DNA of 64,000 nucleotides from Siderastrea siderea (lineage: Eukaryota; Cnidaria; Anthozoa; Scleractinia; Rhizangiidae): NCBI GenBank assembly GCA_964030785.1, contig OZ034979.1, forward strand, positions 13,562,583 through 13,626,582. Reading direction: 5' to 3'. Shown in pieces: positions 44,101 through 56,100 of this stretch; within the stretch, counting starts at the first letter, position 1; each line of letters begins with the position of its first letter. Under the pieces are notes generated by a model. That model saw only the letters and a list, made by a program, of their open reading frames with translations, was not told the DNA's origin and searched no databases. The position numbers and the translations under genes are program-made.

Positions 44101-47100
44101 AATCATGCTGTAGGCTTGACACTTGGCAGGTATACTCTAGTATTCTGCTAACGTTCTCAACAGTGAGTTCTACTGTGGTACAGAGACCTTCCAGTTGCGC
44201 TGTCTGGTCCGAAACTATGTTTTTCAACAGGCAAATTAACAACACTATGATGAATGGCCGCTCTCCCTCTCCGCGATCCCGAAGACCGTAAAAATCATGC
44301 TTTTCCCAAAGCCAGTCGGCAGAACAGCCAGGACATCTTCACCTTTTTGTAGACTTTAACTTAACTTTATTATTATTTCTATAGCGCAAAAATCCATGCA
44401 TATATGATCTAATGCGCTTTACATAAATAGTTATCATAGTGTTACAACAATAATGTACTTATAAAAATTATTCATATATATATATACCAATACACATTTC
44501 GCCCCTGTCTATCTTATATAAAAAATCTATGTTAAAAACACTACGAACACAAATTATATGCTAATTTAAAAAAATGAGATTTTAACTGTGACTTAAAACT
44601 TTTTAAATTGTCCAAAGTTCTCAAATCATCTGGGAGGGCGTTCCACAAAGTTGGTGCAGCGGCAAGGAACGCCCTGTCTCCTATTGTCTTCTTCATTTTG
44701 CGTGGCTGATCAAGCAGAAAGTGTTTTTTTATTTGAAGCCTTTGCTCAGGCTTCAAAACGACATTTCTTCAATTGCTCAATTGCTTCTCCGACATTATCG
44801 TCTCACTGATCTGCTTCTTCTCTGCGTGACTCCAAACTGATGATGATTGACAGTAAATCGACCAATCAAAATGCCTTGTCCACAGGCGGATGAAGTCAAA
44901 AATCTGCGACTCGCAGAAGAGGGGTTTTCAGGCAGGCGGTTTTTAAATATAAATATCTTACTTGTAAAATCCCAGCCACCTTGGAAGCTCAATGTACATT
45001 AAGAATGTTTTGCTATCACAAAAGATCTTTCAACTGAAAAGAGAAAGTGTTAAGTTTTATCTTTCTTGACATACTCGAGAAAATTGCAGGAATGACCAAA
45101 ATCAGCCCGTAAAAAATGAATCACGATTTACTTGAAAACGCTCTATTACAAATTTTTCCCTAATTTCGCATACAAGTTGTGTAGGTCAAGTAGTTCATGA
45201 CAAATAGTTCATTAGTTTCATCACAAAGTGTCTGACTAGTTTTCAAGATATTCAACATTATTTAAAATGAGGGACTGTCCATTACTGTAAGTTGCTATGG
45301 TGACAGCTGTTGCTAGGAATCCAATGAAAAAATATACTTTGGTCATATGTTGAAAAGGTGGTGTAGTATCACGGAAATCAAAGTATATCTTCTATGCGAA
45401 ATTTTGATTTCAAAAGATACACTCCAAGGCCCAAAAAAACTGTTGTGATCCTCTTTAAAGGACAGAAAGAAAAAATAGGGAGAAGTTGGCCATTGTATGA
45501 CTGTTATATGTTTTCTTGCTTAGCCAACTCTGAATGCCTTCATGGGTCTTGGAAGGGAAGCATGGCAAGAGATGAGGGGCACTTTGCAGCGTATTTTGTC
45601 TAGTAATGAGGTAAGTTTATTAGAGAGTGATACACATAAGTCAACTAAAAGAAAGATATGTCACTAGTCAAATTATGAAGAATGGTGCTGTGGATGATAC
45701 CAAATAACAAATCTCAGGATTAGTGTCAAATAAGAAGGTCAGATTGTTTGTCAGTGTTTAAGAAGATGCCACTAAACACAAAACATAATTATAATAAAAA
45801 TAAATTATAATAATTATTTTTATTAATAAGTTACTTAAGGCCAGATTCAATATTTATGTGACATGTCTCAAACAAGAATTTATTTAGTTTCATTACATCC
45901 GACAGACCGTATGTTAAAATTATTAAATTACAGCAAATGTCTCCAAAAGAGAAGTGCAGAAAATTTGTGGAAAATACCAGTGGGAGGAATTTTTTACTCA
46001 ACGTTATCCTACAAGGAATATTTTGCATTGGGTTATTCCAGAAAAAATCCACACCTCCCCGACGGATGGCACGCTGGAAATTCTCGCGGGAGGGGAGGAC
46101 GAGGGCTCTGGAAATCCAGGTGGGAGGGGGGGGGGTCTAGACTTAAAACTCTTCTTCGGGGGTCATTAAAAATGTAACCCAGTTTTTCAGATCTTTGACT
46201 TTATGGAAGAAACTTCCTCCGAATCGAAGAATGTAGTAGTCTTTCAAAGTATGCATTTCTTCTCTTAAGCGCTTTTAGGTTCAGTTTCAAAGGTTCTGCG
46301 AAGAATATTATAAAGGTGATAAAAGGAGAAAACACGAAGAAAGTGCGCGGTTGACGTGGTAGCTACAAAGCATGCTCAGCGAACCAAGTTTAAAGCTTGG
46401 AACTTTGTATTGTATTACAGTACTGGCCAAATGTAAGTTGACAGTTTCGAGATGAAAAACAAATGAGCAACAACGTAGTCGCTTGAGTCATGTCTCAATA
46501 AATAAATAATGCGCCGATCAATTCGAAAGTTCAACATCCCTCCCCCGGGCAACCCCCCGGGCATTTGAACTTTTGAAGATTGGCTTGTTCAAATTCCCTC
46601 CCCTCGGGGCAAGAAAGCTGTTCAAATGCCCCACCAATTAGTACTGAACTGCCTCTCCTCAAAGACAAATTTGGTCTTCAATCAAGCACTTTACATGCCT
46701 TTCAGAGAGAGATATGCCGTAATGACACCTTCAATCCTCTTTTACAGACCCTTTTTAAAGAGTTATTCACTAACAAAGGCGAAATTCTATCTTGTATATC
46801 CGTCAGACCCCGCAAAAACCGAAAAAATTCACGGGCCTATTACGTCAGACCAAGAGGTAAATCCGGTTCAAATTCCCCACCCTTCCAATGCAACGTTCAA
46901 ATTCCCCCCTCCCCGGGTACGATGCACAGTCAAATGCCCGGGGTATGCCCGGGGGGGGGGGGATGTTGAAGTTTCGAATTGATCGGTGCATAAATTGGAC
47001 AAATGAACTGCATTCGACGCGAGTGTTGGCAAGTGAGCTATCGTTTCCCTTGCTCTCGCTTTTGCAACAAAAACTCATGTAAGTTACAAATACCTTGCTC

Positions 47101-50100
47101 AAATGAATTTCATGTCTCATAGTTGTTTGTCTGTCATAAATGTTTACCTTATCAATTTGAAGGAACACAAAAACCAAGAAAGTGAAATGTAAAATAATAA
47201 ACTGGTACGCGGTATCGGAATGCGCGTGTCTTCTGACACGTTTTCTTGTGACATGTTTCCTTTGCTTCTGCCCAATAGATGTTTTTTGGGCGGAAATAAC
47301 CATAAATCTCAGTCTGTCATTGAGTTTCTTCTGTGTGTTGCAGGTATTTAACAATTATCCTGCAAAATCGCGTGGAATATCACCTGATACTTAGTCGACG
47401 AGGCTGTAGGCCGAGTTGGCTAAATCAGGGGATATTCCGCAAGATTGAGCAGGATAATTGTTTTATTATTCAACAAATTCCCATCGACTACCATTTTCAG
47501 AACGAGAAAAACTACGGCTCTATGATAAAAACGCTAAAAGCTACCAAAACATAAAGCTTAATAAAAATCAAAACAGAACTTCAAGAAATCGAAGTTTACT
47601 GCCGTTCACTTAAAAAGACTTATTTACAAACTCATGTTTGGAAATGACAAGACAAAGGAAAACAAGAAAGCCCATTGGGCATTTTAACCGGCCATTCTGA
47701 CCCTCCCCACCCCTAGGTTTCACAAATGTTAGCGCGATCCGCTTTTTTTACGAACCGGCGTGAGGAAAAGTGTGATTGTGTGACACAATATTTTGACTAT
47801 AGCGGTACTGGATGACGTAATGTTTAAACTCTGATGTCTCAGCTTATCTTTCTTATCGCTTTATTTGTGCTGAAAAACGCAAAATCACTCAAACGTTGAA
47901 TGTCGATATGAATTCGTCCACAACTGAGAATGCTCACACAGGGACGACGAAGTATTTACTGTTGTGCCTAGACCTTAAATACAAACAGTGAACATAGCAG
48001 TAGAATCAAAAAACACGAGCTCGAGCAGATCGTCAGAGTATAGGGCACGTCAAGATATCTCCTGACGTGATGTTTAAATCCAGTTTGCTAACCCGCTAAC
48101 CAGGTAAACAAGCGAGCGGGGACGAAAGTCGCCCACGTCTTTGAAAGCTAACGCGCCTGTCGAGCCACAATCGATTTCGCACTCACTCGCCTGTTTTTCT
48201 TTTCCTTCACTATCTACCTCTGAACGGAAAGTGAGACTGCTCGTAGCCTTTAGCGAACAGCACACGCAAACCACACAAATCCGTCGATAATATTCAGATA
48301 TTTTCGTTCTTTCAATGCAAAAAGACTCGTAACACCTGCCTTATTAATAAAAAAACTCCTTATTAATGACGATTCCTTCGTATCAACTTCTCGCCTCAAA
48401 TAAACACTCATTTCTCTCCGTTCACAAGAACTATCATGTACTGATGTGCAATCAACTAATATTGCATCATCATACTAGTACCAATTCCTTCTCTTCCTAG
48501 CCCACGCCGGCAAAACGCAACTGTCCTTTTTGTCCGCTGCGAAATACAAGTTAGCCAATCAGAAACCTTACAATCCACTTCGCAAACCCCCCCCCCCCCC
48601 CATAAAACGCCAAGGGAAACTGCCTCTCACGCAAAACGCAACTTTCAAAGCAAATCACATTCACAGAAGCGTGATATGGTCCTGACATTCACAAATCCTT
48701 CTGACTCCCACATTTTTACACCCCTCAAAATGTCAATCCCAATAAAAAAAACTCCTGCGCTAAAAAAAATTTCACCATAGCCACTAACTAGATCAGACAA
48801 CACAGTCAATTTCGCATTCAATCCTATTTTCGCATTCAATCCTATAAAAAATAATGCACGCGCAAGAAGTGGCGCAAGAAGTTCTTGCGCCGCAAGAACA
48901 CGCAAGCCTGCGCAAGAAGTGAAAGTGCTAGGTTTTTGCAGTTTACCCGCAAGAACATTCGAAACGCAAGAAGATGAAAATCTAGCCGCAAGAAGTTACT
49001 AATGTGACCGCAAGCCGCAAGAAGGCGCAAGAAGTAGTGAGGGTCCAGCCGAAGAAACTTGGAGTGCTCGTGTTAGTGTGAGGTATTGCAAAAGTAATGA
49101 GAGCGAATCTCGCGCTCTATTCTCTTTGAAATATCACCGAGCTTTCGAGCGATTTTTCGTCGTGTTGGCGCGACAATTCGCCAAGTCAAGCGAAAGTTCA
49201 CAAGGCTTATCAAAAAATCAAGAAAGCAAATGTTCGAACAACCGAAGTATCGAAGAAAATTCACATCACGAAATGGAATATCCGCCAGCTTTCCGACTGC
49301 AAGATAAACACCCGGTAAACATGATCTCCGGCACATGACAAAACATGAACAATTTTTTTAAGCGTGTCTCAGATACAGTGATACGGGTTCAACTCAGAAC
49401 TGACTCAATTCAGTTTTTCATTCCATCCAAGAAATAGAAACAAAAAGGTCCAAAAGCTATAATTGCGGCAAACTGCGCGAACTCTTCTTTGACAGGCAAG
49501 ACAAGACCAGACTTACACATGCAGGAGGTCATGCCATCGCGTGGGTGAAGTCATCAAGAATCCCTGCATCTTTACCAGTTTAATTTCCCAGCAAAAAAGG
49601 GATACTCGAAGAAATAGCATAGACATATGATTTCAACTACACATTCGCCTTTCGACACAGCTTGCTGCCCGGGGCTTGCTGTCTTGACGACTTAGAGAAC
49701 TGCTCATGCATTGCGTTACAAAATGTCATTCAAGCAAATCATACCAAATTTGCATACGGCAGATTTGTGTTTACTCAGGTTAGAATTGACGTGCCGAATT
49801 TCTTTCAGATCGCGGAGTTTTAGGGGCTGTTCACATGATACCAGAATGAGTTTCATTCCGGAATGAGTTTTGTTCCAGAATGAATTTCGTACTGCATTCA
49901 CATGACAAAATCGACCAGCTCAGCGACCTAGAAAAGGACACTTTTGCCCGCCATCTTGAAAACGATACACGTGCGCCACTCGCCCCAGACTTACATGGTT
50001 TTCGTTTTCATCTCGGAACGGAGTTCGTTTTCAGTTTACATGATACCAGAATGAAATGTCATACCAGAACGAGAATTTCATTCGGATTGAAAACCGGAGT

Positions 50101-53100
50101 GAACTCATTCCGGAATGACTTGCGTGGTAACGAAATTTCGTCTCGGTATCATGTAAACAGATACAGAGAAATATATGGGTATGGAATGAACTCGTTCTGA
50201 AATTAAAGTCATTCCGGTGTCATGTGAACGGCCCCTTAGTTTCCTTCAGACTTTTTTGGTTTACTTCGAAGATTTAAAATGTGATATCGACTTCAGCGTA
50301 ATGAGTGGAACTATTTTTACAAACATAATGTGTTTTTCCAATTAAGACTTCGGGTATTATTTCTTCTCATCTGAGTGACCATGTTCATTTCTCACACGTG
50401 TGAGCGCAACTAATTAAAAGTATTTGTCCGAGTTTAATATGTTGGTGGAAGTACAGCAACACTGAACAGGTGAATGTCGGTTCTTTAATAATGTGACTGA
50501 TGGACTGTGCTTTGCCATTGTTCCTCATTTAAGTGAAATAAATCGAGCGAAACCTTTCGCGCCGCTAAGCGTACCGCATGTCTGGGACTCCGGGACACAT
50601 AAACAATAACACGCGTGCTTCGTTTGAGTCTCGTTTCTCCCTAGCCGTTAAAAAATAACATAGAAGGCGACCAGTATCAAATTCAGAACCTAGTGAACTC
50701 TTTATCGGATAAAAAATTCAAAACCGAAGAAAAAAACTTACAAGGGACCAAATAAACAACTGATTGCAAGTTACAAAGGCAGCCAATTTCGAACGTGCCT
50801 TGCGCTATAAAGTGGTCTCTTTTTTACCTTCTCCGGGTTCCGGGTTTTTAAGATGTTAGGGCAAAGACGTTCTTGCGCTTACTTGCGGTCCAGATATCTT
50901 ACCACAAAGAAATTCTTTCGGTTTTAACTTCTAAACGCAAAGACGTTCTTGCGGCTTGCAGTATTCAAGTGCAGGCATCCTGCAAGTAGCCGCAAGAAGT
51001 TCTCGGCTTGCGGACGCAAAAAGAAGTTCTTGCGCGTGCATTATTTTTGGGCTGTACTGTACAAAAAACCCCAAACTTAAACAACCCTTCGCCGTTCATA
51101 TCTTAAATACTGTAAATTAAAAGACAAAAACATAGGAAGGTAACATTCAGAAGACTAACATGCGCATGCGTCTTGTATAAGACAGTACCGCTCTTGAGTA
51201 CCCGTACCACAAGCTTTACAGCACTTTCTTCGTATGTTAAGCCAACTTGCTTTCACCAAAAACCGTGTCCATTTTATAAACTGGCGGTCGCCATCATGGC
51301 GACGGCCGGTTAAAAATACTGCTACCTTACCGAGAATAAGTCCTCTTCCTGTGAATTAAAATTTTTTTCAACTTTAGTCTTTACAACTTTCCGTGAGCAA
51401 GTCTGCTGCTTCGTTCGCAAAAGCATTTTCTTGGTTGAGTTCTCACTATGAAAATTCCAAGTCAACCTCTGGATATCTTTGTCAGCTGAAGCAAACACTT
51501 GTTGACATTTTGAGAGCATTAATTGTGGAAAGTTTCTTCCAGAGAGGTAAAATTTACGGAGAACACTGCTAAAACTGCCTCGCTTTTCAAAATGGCCGCC
51601 AAACAAGCAATGAAAGAAAATCTACAGTGCACTTCCAAATATGGTCATTTACGTATATCGCAGGATATCTGTCATGTAGGATGACAGATATCGAGGGCTT
51701 CCTTACCATATATGGGCATAGTGACAATTTGTTGAATAATAAAAAGGAACATAAATCAGATACTTTTCGCGTCACCGATGACACGACGTTTTACGAAGTG
51801 GTTGTGTTACGCATAGGTTTCAAATTACTTTTGACGTATGCAAATTGCGTCTGCAACAGAAGCAGCACGAAATAAATTTCAAAGGGCTAAATTTATCATT
51901 CTCCTGTTAAATTACCGCTGCTGTCGTTAACTTTAATTCTAACTTTAAGTTTTGTTTAACATTTATTTCAATTATGGCAAGAATACGTCCAGGAAAAGTT
52001 TCGATTTGAAAGGTTGTTTTGACTTTGGGTACACGTAATTCAATACTCCGTTCTCGAGTTTTACATGGATGATTTATATAATTTTATTTATTTATTTTAT
52101 TTGCTGCTATCAGCTTCATTGAGCATTTCCACAGGAATGGGCTACAGTTGTAGTTCAGTGCTATAAAAAGGGAAGAAAATAGCTTTTAATCATGTTGTTA
52201 CCAGTACAAAACCCATTCGTAATTTCCGTTCATATCACAAGAACAAATTAAAACTAAAGTTGAGCTCCACAGTCATTTTATTATGGATGCGATTCTACGT
52301 ATTTTCAACGGACTGAATGTTGAATTTAGGGCCCATAATAAATCAGGGAAATCCGGGTGGGAGGGGGGGTCTCTGGCCTTGGAAATCCGGGTAGGGAGGG
52401 GTCTAGAGGTACAGGAAATCCGGGAGGAAGGGGGGGTCAAAAACTCTTGGCATCCGTCGGGGGGTTTTCTGGAATAACCCATTTACATTTTTTTCTTTAT
52501 AATGTGGCCAAGTTTAAATACAAAAGTTTGCCATAAGTTACAATTACATTGTAATACTCCATTTATGCAGTTTCCAAACTATTAACTAAAGGTAATTTCA
52601 ACAATTCCAGCCATTGTCCTTCCAAAAAAATGTAGACCAATGATTTTTCCAATTATAACAATAATTTTTAAGACAAAACAGGTCAGTAACTTTCATAGGT
52701 GCAGACCACAAAAGAAAAAAAAAGTTGTAAATTAAAGTCACTTAATAGCTTCTGTTAATGCCCTTGATCTTTTCAATTGTCATGTCTTCTGAGGCTCACA
52801 CAATTCATGTTTTGATTCATTTTCAGGGGATTCTCAGAGACAATGCAGGTCTAAAGTCAAGGTACATAATTGCAAAATACAAAAGTGGAAAATAACCTTT
52901 AGTATCACTGCTGCATCGTTGAAGATTGTCTCCACCTCTCGCATTGTGTTCTTTTAGTCTCATAATGGCAAGGGTCATTAGAAGTTTTGTGATACTTACA
53001 AGCCATACGGGAACTTCAAGTGTTCAGTTTGCATTACATTATCATGTCTGTATGGTTTTTGTATGTTGTCCAAGTAGCACATGAAATCGCCCAAGTTTTG

Positions 53101-56100
53101 GAGAAAAATTCTGATCAGTGACAATTCACCTAAAGTAAATAATATAATTATCTTTTAAAAAAACTGAACCACAGACATGCCTCTGTGACACCCAATTTTC
53201 AGTTTCAAGCCTGGTTATTGAATTGCTTCAAAGAGCTTTTCTTTTGATGGGGGGAAAGGGGGGGGGGGAGTTGTTAGTTCCATTTTTTGATTACCCTGTA
53301 TAATTTTGTATTTAAGGTTGCGGGGGACCGGATACGTTCATCAGTATGCATTTATGTAAAGAATATGCACAAAGTGCAATGCCTAATACCGATAATATGT
53401 GAAATATTTATGGAAAGGCCCCTTTAGCTTAAAATATATTGTTTCTGCCCCATTAATCACAGGTGGTTCAAATGGTGTGGTACCAACTTCTTGTGCATTT
53501 CAAGTATGTAATTAAAACCAATAAAATAGGCATTGATCACAAGGCTCGTTGTTTCAGTCGGTAGATGCCAGACGTGCATATTTATCTGTTGGAAACAAAA
53601 GCAGAACTTTTTAAAATATATATCTAACAAAAAACCTCATAATATTATCTTGTTTGTAATAAATAAATTGCCTTCCTTTTTCCTGCTTTTAAGAATGTTA
53701 AGCCGGAGCCGATGGAAATATTTAAACCAGCGTATTTTGCAACGAAATGCAAACCCACATAGAAAAAAATTCATACGTGTGTTTTGCGCTCAAAAATGCC
53801 AAGGTCGGCCAGAGGAAAGCAGTGTCGCAAGACTGGAAGACTCCAAAAGCAGCAGGTGAAAAAAAAATTCCATTCAAGGAGCTGCAGTGGCGCTTAAAGA
53901 CAAGTGCAAGAAAATTTAATTTTGCAATGTGTAGGGTTGTTTGCATTACACACTGTTCTTTTTTGCGTGCAGTGTTAACAATAGCCCATGGATTAAAATT
54001 ACCAAAATTACCATGATTTATAGTTTTTACATTAATCAGTTCACTTGTGTTTGCTCGGCAAGCCCTCGGAAGTGTAAAAACAAGCAATTCTGTATCCAAG
54101 AATTCGGCGTGTATAGAGAATTTTATGAGTTGACACGGCAGGGAGGTAATCTAGGTGTATTGTAGGTTGTCATATCTGACGCCAAATTTTTAAATAAGCT
54201 TTAGAAGGGAAGATTGAAGGCTTCGAATTCTACCATGATAAATTTTGTGCCTTTAAAAGCTATTAACTTTCAGTGAAACTTGAAATAAAAATAAGAGTCA
54301 GATATGACACAAGAGAGGTTTTGACTGATCACTGAGTGGTAAAATCAAGTTTCTTTGTGTTCTTCTCAAGGAGAAAACTTGGACAAAATTAAAACCACAT
54401 TTAAAAAAATTAGCTTTAGTGGCTTACTAAAGTTGCCGCAAAGCACGATCCATCCATGCACTTCCATTATTCCCCAATATCTCTGTTAAGTTTTTGCAGA
54501 ATCGGTTTTCAAACCTCCAAGATGCGAAGTTTTTGAAAGTAATACCTCTATTTTGCCTTGGGAATATATTCGTGGCTATGTATCTCTCCGGCAACCTTGA
54601 TTGCTGCTGAAAATCCCTTTCTGAGGAGTCCAGTAAATAAAGAAGTCTGATAAACTTGTCACCCTTTGTACAAATTAAAATAATAACGTAAAGGAACATT
54701 TAGTAAATTATGGAAGATTTTTACATACAAGCGGTTTAAAAAACAGTTTAAAAGGTAAGAATACAATGAACAATAAAATGCGATCAAATACGTAAACAAT
54801 AAGTGATAAAATATTGAAAAGAAATGATTATAATAAGGCTAATTACGTGTAAAACCGATCTAAACAAATAATTTAGCGCGGAAAAATCACACTGTTTGTT
54901 TAGAGTTGGTTTCAGTTCTTTAATAAAAAGCATTTCAAAAATAAGGCAATCAAGTTTGTTCTGGCACTTCCTTAAAACTTTAAAATTTCGAGCAATGTCA
55001 TTTGGGGACATATTGTGCTGATCCTTCAGGTGGTTTCCGATTGCAGTTCCCTTGTGCTCTTCAATTTGCTGTTGAAGGTGTCGGCACATGTAGCCGACAT
55101 AACCTGCATCACACAGGTTACACTGAAAATGATAAACAATGCATTGTTGATTCCAAGGGGTGGCTTGTCTTCCCTCACTTTGATTTCATCCTTGATCTTT
55201 TGACTTGTGTACACAGGGCTGATAGTTGCATTGATCTTCCGGCTGAGGTCTGCAAGTTGTCTGCGTACTGCATCTGCAGATTTCTGGGTTTGCCACTAGG
55301 ACCCCTCATGGCTAACGCATTCATGTGTAACATCGAGAAACAGCTAGAAACTGAAAACCAGATGCCTGCCTTTTACAAACGCTATGTTGATGATACGCTT
55401 AGCGCAATGCCTGATGTTGAAACAGCCTCTGATTTTCTGACAACGTTGAACAACACTCATCCTTCCATCGATTTCACAATGGAGCTTGAAGTTAATGGCA
55501 GGCTCCCTTTTCTGGGAATGGATATAATCAGGAACGGATGCCGGTTGGACACAAAGGTGTATAGGAGGCCAACAGACACTGGGTTACTGTTGCATTACCA
55601 CAGCCATGTGGACGGTAGATATAAACAGTCATTGCTGAATACCATGCTTAACCGTGCATTTAAGCTCTCATCTACATGGGAGCTTTTTCATCAGGAATGT
55701 GAGTGCCTCAAAGTGATCTTTTCCCGTCTGCGCTACCTGGACAAACTCGACAATCTACCATCTGACAGTTTGTTGCTTCCAAAGTATCTGAGGAATCGCA
55801 AACACAACAACAAGTTCCTGACAACAATGAAGCCCCAATCAGAATCGTGCTGCCTTTTAAGGACCAGAAATCTGCAGATGCAGTACGCAGACAACTTGCA
55901 GACCTCAGCTGGAAGATCAATGCAACTATCAGCCCTGTGTACACAAGTCGAAAGATCAAGGACGAAATCAAAGTGAGGGAAGACAAGCCACCCCTTGTGA
56001 ATCAACAATGCGATGTTTACATATTTTTACACACATTTCAGGATATAAATTAGTAATAAAACAAGACAGTTTTAATGTATTTGTGACACCATTGTCATAA

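Larger units (their letters stand above)
43565..44945 (-). pseudogene. RecQ-type helicase fragment linked to repeat family R, interrupted
   Basis: On the minus strand a leader containing IEQLKKCRFEALKPEQ precedes GEDVLAVLPTGFGKSMIF, an intact Walker A motif. Downstream, shifted by a frame, are LKNIVSDQTAQLEGLC and SSAEQVLEE, which match RecQ motifs beyond the P-loop. An L2/CR1 tail (44356-44756) and a MITE (43662-44136) split it. Upstream, 44908-45465 matches family R at 33855-35420. It may be part of an unrecognised mobile element rather than a host gene. Confidence 0.7.
46030..52480. mobile_element. Pair of family G ends (possible 6.5-kb composite element) with ATT duplication
   Basis: GGGTTATTCCAGAAAA at 46030 and its inverted copy ending at 52480 are each followed inward by CCCCGACGGATG and GGAAATCCGGGTGGGAGGGG-type G-run units. 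ATT lies outside both ends (46027-46029, 52481-52483). They could bound one large element that has collected other insertions, or be two separate remnants. No transposase was recognised between them. Confidence 0.55.
54784..56000. mobile_element. Penelope-like element 3: head-to-head inverted fragments
   Basis: A minus-strand C-terminal part (about 54784-55288) meets a plus-strand reverse transcriptase part (about 55289-56000). 55140-55288 is the reverse complement of 55862-56000 with few differences. This is the same architecture as element 2. Confidence 0.85.

Noticed and set aside
47385..47430. Possible tRNA-like loop in the hairpin at 47350-47470
   Set aside because: No acceptor stem, T-loop or anticodon arm could be drawn.
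51322..51606. Minus-strand 94-codon frame with a possible donor
   Set aside because: No recognised domain, no acceptor partner and no conserved motif, so insufficient for a gene call.
53722..54099. 125-codon minus-strand frame in FAH intron 4
   Set aside because: An overlapping plus-strand frame is equally open, and neither shows a domain, so likely chance.
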